A stretch of DNA of 9,145 bases from the NCBI GenBank assembly GCA_964371695.1, contig CAYJOG010000079.1, positions 1-9,145 of the forward strand, given 5' to 3'. Both the position numbers and the translations under genes were made by a program. This DNA is from CAYJOG01 sp964371695 [NCBI: uncultured bacterium]. Its GTDB lineage: Bacteria; CAYJOG01. This document shows positions 6,541-9,145 of the stretch, piece after piece (position 1 is the stretch's first letter; the number at the start of each line of letters is the position of its first letter). The notes under the pieces were generated by a model that saw nothing but the letters and a program-made list of their open reading frames with translations, did not search any database and had not been told where the DNA came from.

Positions 6541-6606
6541 GGGGAGAGGGCAAAACACAACACGCCATATATCTGGTCACCACCAAAGCAAGGCTTGCTC
6601 TGATGA

Positions 6607-8490
6607 TCAAATCTGAAACTGGCCGGTGCTCTCTTTGAGCTGCTGGGCGGTGTTGAACAGCCGCTCGGCGTTTTCCTTGAGGATTTCGGACTGTCGCCGG
6701 GCCAGTTGCAGGTCTGCTTCAAAAGACTGCGCTGCCGCCAGCATCTGACCAGCTTTGGAGGCCTCTTCAATCTGCGCGTGTACCTTGCCGAACTCCTCGC
6801 GCAGCGCGCCGGTGGATCCGGAAAGATTTTGCGCCGTGTCCATGGTGGCGCTCAGGCGCTGGTGCATCTGGCCAAAAGCGTCGCGGGCCTCAGTGGCCCC
6901 AGCATAACCCTGCTGCACCATTTCGCCCTGGCGGGTCATGATGTGATGGGCGTGGCGTGAGCTTTCCTTGAGGTTGCCCATGAGGTGACGGATTTCCTGG
7001 AGCGCCTCGCCGGTGGCCACCGAGAGTTTTCGGATTTCTTCGGCCACCACGGCAAACCCGGCTCCCTCGGCCCCGGCGCGGGCGCTTTCCACGGCGGCGT
7101 TCAGCGAAAGCAGGCGGGTCTGGTCGGCGATGTTGTCAATGAGCTTTACAAACCGCTCCACCTCGGCCACGTCCTTCACCAGTCCGTTCACCACCACCGC
7201 GCCGTCGCGGCGGCCTTCGTCCAGTGCGCCCATGGCGCCGTGCAGGGTTTCCATGCTGTCGCGGCCACGCCCGGCCCACTGGCCGCAGTCCTGGCTCTGC
7301 TGGTGAATGTTGGCGAGACCGGCCACGGCCTGATCCAGTTCGCGGGCGGCGCTCTCTAGCAACGCCAGGGTGCCGTCCAGCAGGGCCACCTGCCCTTGCA
7401 CGCCAAAATAAATGCCATCAAAGGAATCCTTGATTTTTTCCAGCGCCGCGTGACCCGTGCCCGCTTCTTCAAACGTGGCGTGGCCAATGTCCGCCAGTGT
7501 GTTGCCCACGTCTTTCAGGCCGCTCACCAGTTCGCGCAGCTCTTGGATGGCCCCTTGCAGCGTGTGGGTCATCTCGCCCATTTCGCCTGCCATGGCGGGG
7601 GCCTTCACGGGGCGCAGATCACCCTTGGAAAGCCGCGCCAGCCCCTGTCGCATGGTGGCCACGGCCCGCACCAGGGGCATGCTCAGCAACCTGCCCGCCC
7701 CCATGGCAATCAGAAACACCACCAGGGCGATGCCCACGGCCACCAGCACCAGTGTGCGCAGGGGGGCCTGCACCTGTTCGGAGTCGGGCATCACCACCAC
7801 CGTCAGTTCGGGGCCGGAGAGGCCGCCCCGCCCGGCCTGCTGGCGGTTGTCCTGATTTTGCGCGGCGGTGGGGCGCACGTCGCGCATCCACTGGTTGTTG
7901 TCGGCCTCAATGGCAAACCCGCCCACCTGGGCCCCCAGGCCCTTCAGGTCTTTCTGCAACACCCGCTTCACCTTTTCGGTGTCCAGCACGGCTTTGACGC
8001 AGCCCACCACAAATACGTCCAGTTGTTTCACCGGCATCAAAAGCACGAGGGACGTTTTCCCCCCCGCTGTTTTCTGGGCCAGCAGGTGGGGTTCCTCTGG
8101 TTTGGCGGGGCAGCGGTCGATGTGGTTCAGGCTGGCCTCTCGCGTGGAAAGGAGCACCTTGCCAGACTGGTTGACGATGCGGATTTCCTCAAACAGGGCC
8201 ATGTCGGCGCTTTTTTTCAGCCCCACCGTTGACTGGTTGGCGTCGGCCAGCATTTCGGCCAGTTGCTCGGTGGGCATGATGCCCTGCACCACCCGCTGGT
8301 TCTCACGCAGCAGCCTGTCCAGTTGCACCGACAAAAAGAAGCTGGCCTCGCGGGTGTTCTCCCGCGCCACGCCCAGGGCAAAGCTGCGAAAGGCAATGAA
8401 CATGGGCAGGCCCACCGCCACAATGCAAAACAGCGACAGGCCCAGAAAGGCCAGCACGAGCTGGGCGTGAAAAGACTGGTTGCGCTTCAT
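6607..8490 (-). CDS. Methyl-accepting chemotaxis protein, Cache-like sensor
   Basis: This 627-residue protein has the transmembrane receptor layout: TM1 at about 11-34, a ~210-residue periplasmic sensor, TM2 at about 246-264 (LVLVAVGIALVVFLIAMGAG), a HAMP domain at about 270-323 (PLVRAVATM; KGDLRP; GEMGEM), and a long cytoplasmic coiled coil. The signalling tip is IDNIADQTRLLSLNAAVESA (451-470) followed by RAGAEGAGFAVVAEEIRKLS (471-490). Such receptors control CheA through CheW. The sensor has a Cache/PAS-like strand IRIVNQSGKVLLST (103-116) and an RCP triplet (126-128). The tip has QTR where QTN is usual. The C-terminus ends FQI with no CheR/CheB-docking pentapeptide. I chose the ATG at 8488-8490 because TM1 follows at once; the frame is open to 8610. 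The only strong Shine-Dalgarno-like AGGAG (8520-8524) is 29 bases upstream. No che genes are in view. It stands divergent from a paralogous sensor gene. Confidence 0.93.
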   Translation of the reverse strand: MKRNQSFHAQLVLAFLGLSLFCIVAVGLPMFIAFRSFALGVARENTREASFFLSVQLDRLLRENQRVVQGIMPTEQLAEMLADANQSTVGLKKSADMALFEEIRIVNQSGKVLLSTREASLNHIDRCPAKPEEPHLLAQKTAGGKTSLVLLMPVKQLDVFVVGCVKAVLDTEKVKRVLQKDLKGLGAQVGGFAIEADNNQWMRDVRPTAAQNQDNRQQAGRGGLSGPELTVVVMPDSEQVQAPLRTLVLVAVGIALVVFLIAMGAGRLLSMPLVRAVATMRQGLARLSKGDLRPVKAPAMAGEMGEMTHTLQGAIQELRELVSGLKDVGNTLADIGHATFEEAGTGHAALEKIKDSFDGIYFGVQGQVALLDGTLALLESAARELDQAVAGLANIHQQSQDCGQWAGRGRDSMETLHGAMGALDEGRRDGAVVVNGLVKDVAEVERFVKLIDNIADQTRLLSLNAAVESARAGAEGAGFAVVAEEIRKLSVATGEALQEIRHLMGNLKESSRHAHHIMTRQGEMVQQGYAGATEARDAFGQMHQRLSATMDTAQNLSGSTGALREEFGKVHAQIEEASKAGQMLAAAQSFEADLQLARRQSEILKENAERLFNTAQQLKESTGQFQI

Positions 8491-8623
8491 GGGGTTTGGG
8501 CGCGGAATTGCCGGGTTATCTCCTCTGGCATCACGTTTTGCTGGTCCGCAAGGCGGCATCCTAAGCACAAGGCACAGCCGCCAGCAACCACCGAAACCAG
8601 TGAAGGCCAAAAGCGAAAATCTT

Positions 8624-8656
8624 TTGACACCCCGCCGGGTGTCCCATCCCTATAAT
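8624..8656 (+). promoter_or_regulatory. Promoter with long, palindrome-bearing spacer
   Basis: Perfect hexamers TTGACA (8624-8629) and TATAAT (8651-8656) are 21 bp apart, longer than the normal 16-18 bp. A perfect 7-bp dyad gacaccc/gggtgtc (8626-8632/8637-8643, loop cgcc) overlaps the -35 and fills most of the spacer. The TATAAT ends 26 bp before the ATG at 8683. A long spacer containing a dyad is typical of promoters activated by DNA-distorting regulators such as the MerR family (19-20 bp); 21 bp is longer still. The -35 may be coincidental. Confidence 0.5.
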
Positions 8657-8682
8657 GCGCTTCGGGCACGTCACGCCCTGTC

Positions 8683-9145
8683 ATGACCTTTTTCAAAACC
8701 TTTCGCGGCAAGCTCTATGGCGCATTTTTTGTGCTGGTTCTGTTTTGCCTGGTGACCGTGGGGGGCACGCTGGTGATGGGGTTCAACCGCCAGCTCAAAC
8801 TGTCCGCCGCCGACAACACCCACCGCACAGGGCTTTTCATGGCCCGCGAACTGGGACTGCTGATGGTGGACATGGAAAAAGATCTGCGGGAGAAACTGGA
8901 CATTCCCGAAGTCCTGGCCCCTTATCTGTTCTCTGCCGAGGGGCGCGAAGAAGAAATCATCCAGTTTCCCCGCGACAATTTTTCCAAAGGCTCCCTGCCG
9001 CTGTTTGAAGACGTGTTTGTGGTTTCTGCCGAGGGGCGGTTGGCTTTTACCACACAAAAAGACGCCTCTGCGGATGGCTGGCGCTGCCCGTCACTCAAAA
9101 AGGAATCTTTCTTTTTTGTCAAGCCCGGCGAGGCCAGGCTGTGGT
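8683..9145 (+). CDS. N-terminus of paralogous membrane sensor (partial)
   Basis: The frame is open from the ATG at 8683 to the window end (154 residues), with no stop codon. Residues 1-10 are basic, 11-34 form a hydrophobic membrane helix (LYGAFFVLVLFCLVTVGG...), and the rest looks periplasmic. It matches the neighbouring chemoreceptor: the first 60 residues align without gaps with about 19 identities (including FC at 21-22 and NT at 45-46), and PLFEDVFVVSAEGRLAFTTQ (106-125) with RCP (134-136) aligns to residues 99-118 and RCP 126-128 there. The output domain lies outside the window: it may be another chemoreceptor, a histidine kinase or a cyclic-di-GMP enzyme. No Shine-Dalgarno sequence is evident; the upstream TTGACA/TATAAT promoter supports this start. 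Confidence 0.8.
   Translation, partial: MTFFKTFRGKLYGAFFVLVLFCLVTVGGTLVMGFNRQLKLSAADNTHRTGLFMARELGLLMVDMEKDLREKLDIPEVLAPYLFSAEGREEEIIQFPRDNFSKGSLPLFEDVFVVSAEGRLAFTTQKDASADGWRCPSLKKESFFFVKPGEARLW

Noticed and set aside
6335-6616. Small rightward open frames in the murJ-receptor gap
   Set aside because: They translate the palindromic repeats (PSPLEGEGWGEG-type peptide) and lack ribosome sites.
7396-8232. Rightward open frame opposite the chemoreceptor
   Set aside because: His/Gln/Gly-rich shadow within a well-supported gene; the matching receptor domains on the other strand are unambiguous.
8491-8610. 40-codon upstream extension of the chemoreceptor
   Set aside because: The ATG at 8490 is followed at once by the basic start and first membrane helix; the extension crosses the divergent promoter region and has no ribosome site at its own start.

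Overview
The window is GC-rich and gene-dense. It holds four complete bacterial protein genes, the start of a fifth, and an unusually large load of short palindromic repeats in every intergenic gap. The genes (LepA/EF4, a YifB/ComM-type Mg-chelatase-like ATPase, the lipid II flippase MurJ, and a membrane chemoreceptor) describe a motile, chemotactic, peptidoglycan-making bacterium. The phylum cannot be fixed from sequence alone. The repeat types (CCCTCTCCC/GGGAGAGGG palindromes and a ttcccgc/gcgggaa palindrome) are familiar from proteobacterial and metagenomic genomes. The YifB and MurJ motif variants differ from the usual gammaproteobacterial ones, so I would not assign a class.

Layout: 1-477 is non-coding and packed with hairpins, including an inverted pair of GGGAGAGGG-type repeats and a T12 tract. 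lepA runs leftward (478-2286). A 275-bp divergent gap holds the lepA promoter and a 137-bp element with 24-bp inverted ends. yifB runs rightward (2562-4106). A 159-bp run of five consecutive hairpins separates it from murJ (4321-5934, rightward). Between murJ and the convergent chemoreceptor gene lies 672 bp with no credible gene, made of repeat modules. The receptor gene (6607-8490) runs leftward. A 192-bp divergent gap separates it from a rightward gene that runs off the window at 9145.

The housekeeping genes do not form one pathway: LepA acts on the ribosome, YifB in DNA processing, MurJ in cell-wall export. The most biologically suggestive signal is the head-to-head receptor pair at the right end. 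The truncated rightward gene encodes an N-terminus that aligns without gaps to that of the chemoreceptor over the first ~60 residues, and again, with an 8-residue offset, over a Cache-like strand region ending in a shared Arg-Cys-Pro. The two proteins look like paralogous sensors controlled from one intergenic region. The second signal is structural: several distinct families of palindromic elements occupy promoter-proximal positions, and in two cases their read-through artificially extends the neighbouring reading frame. I see no CRISPR array, tRNA, rRNA, transposase or phage gene.
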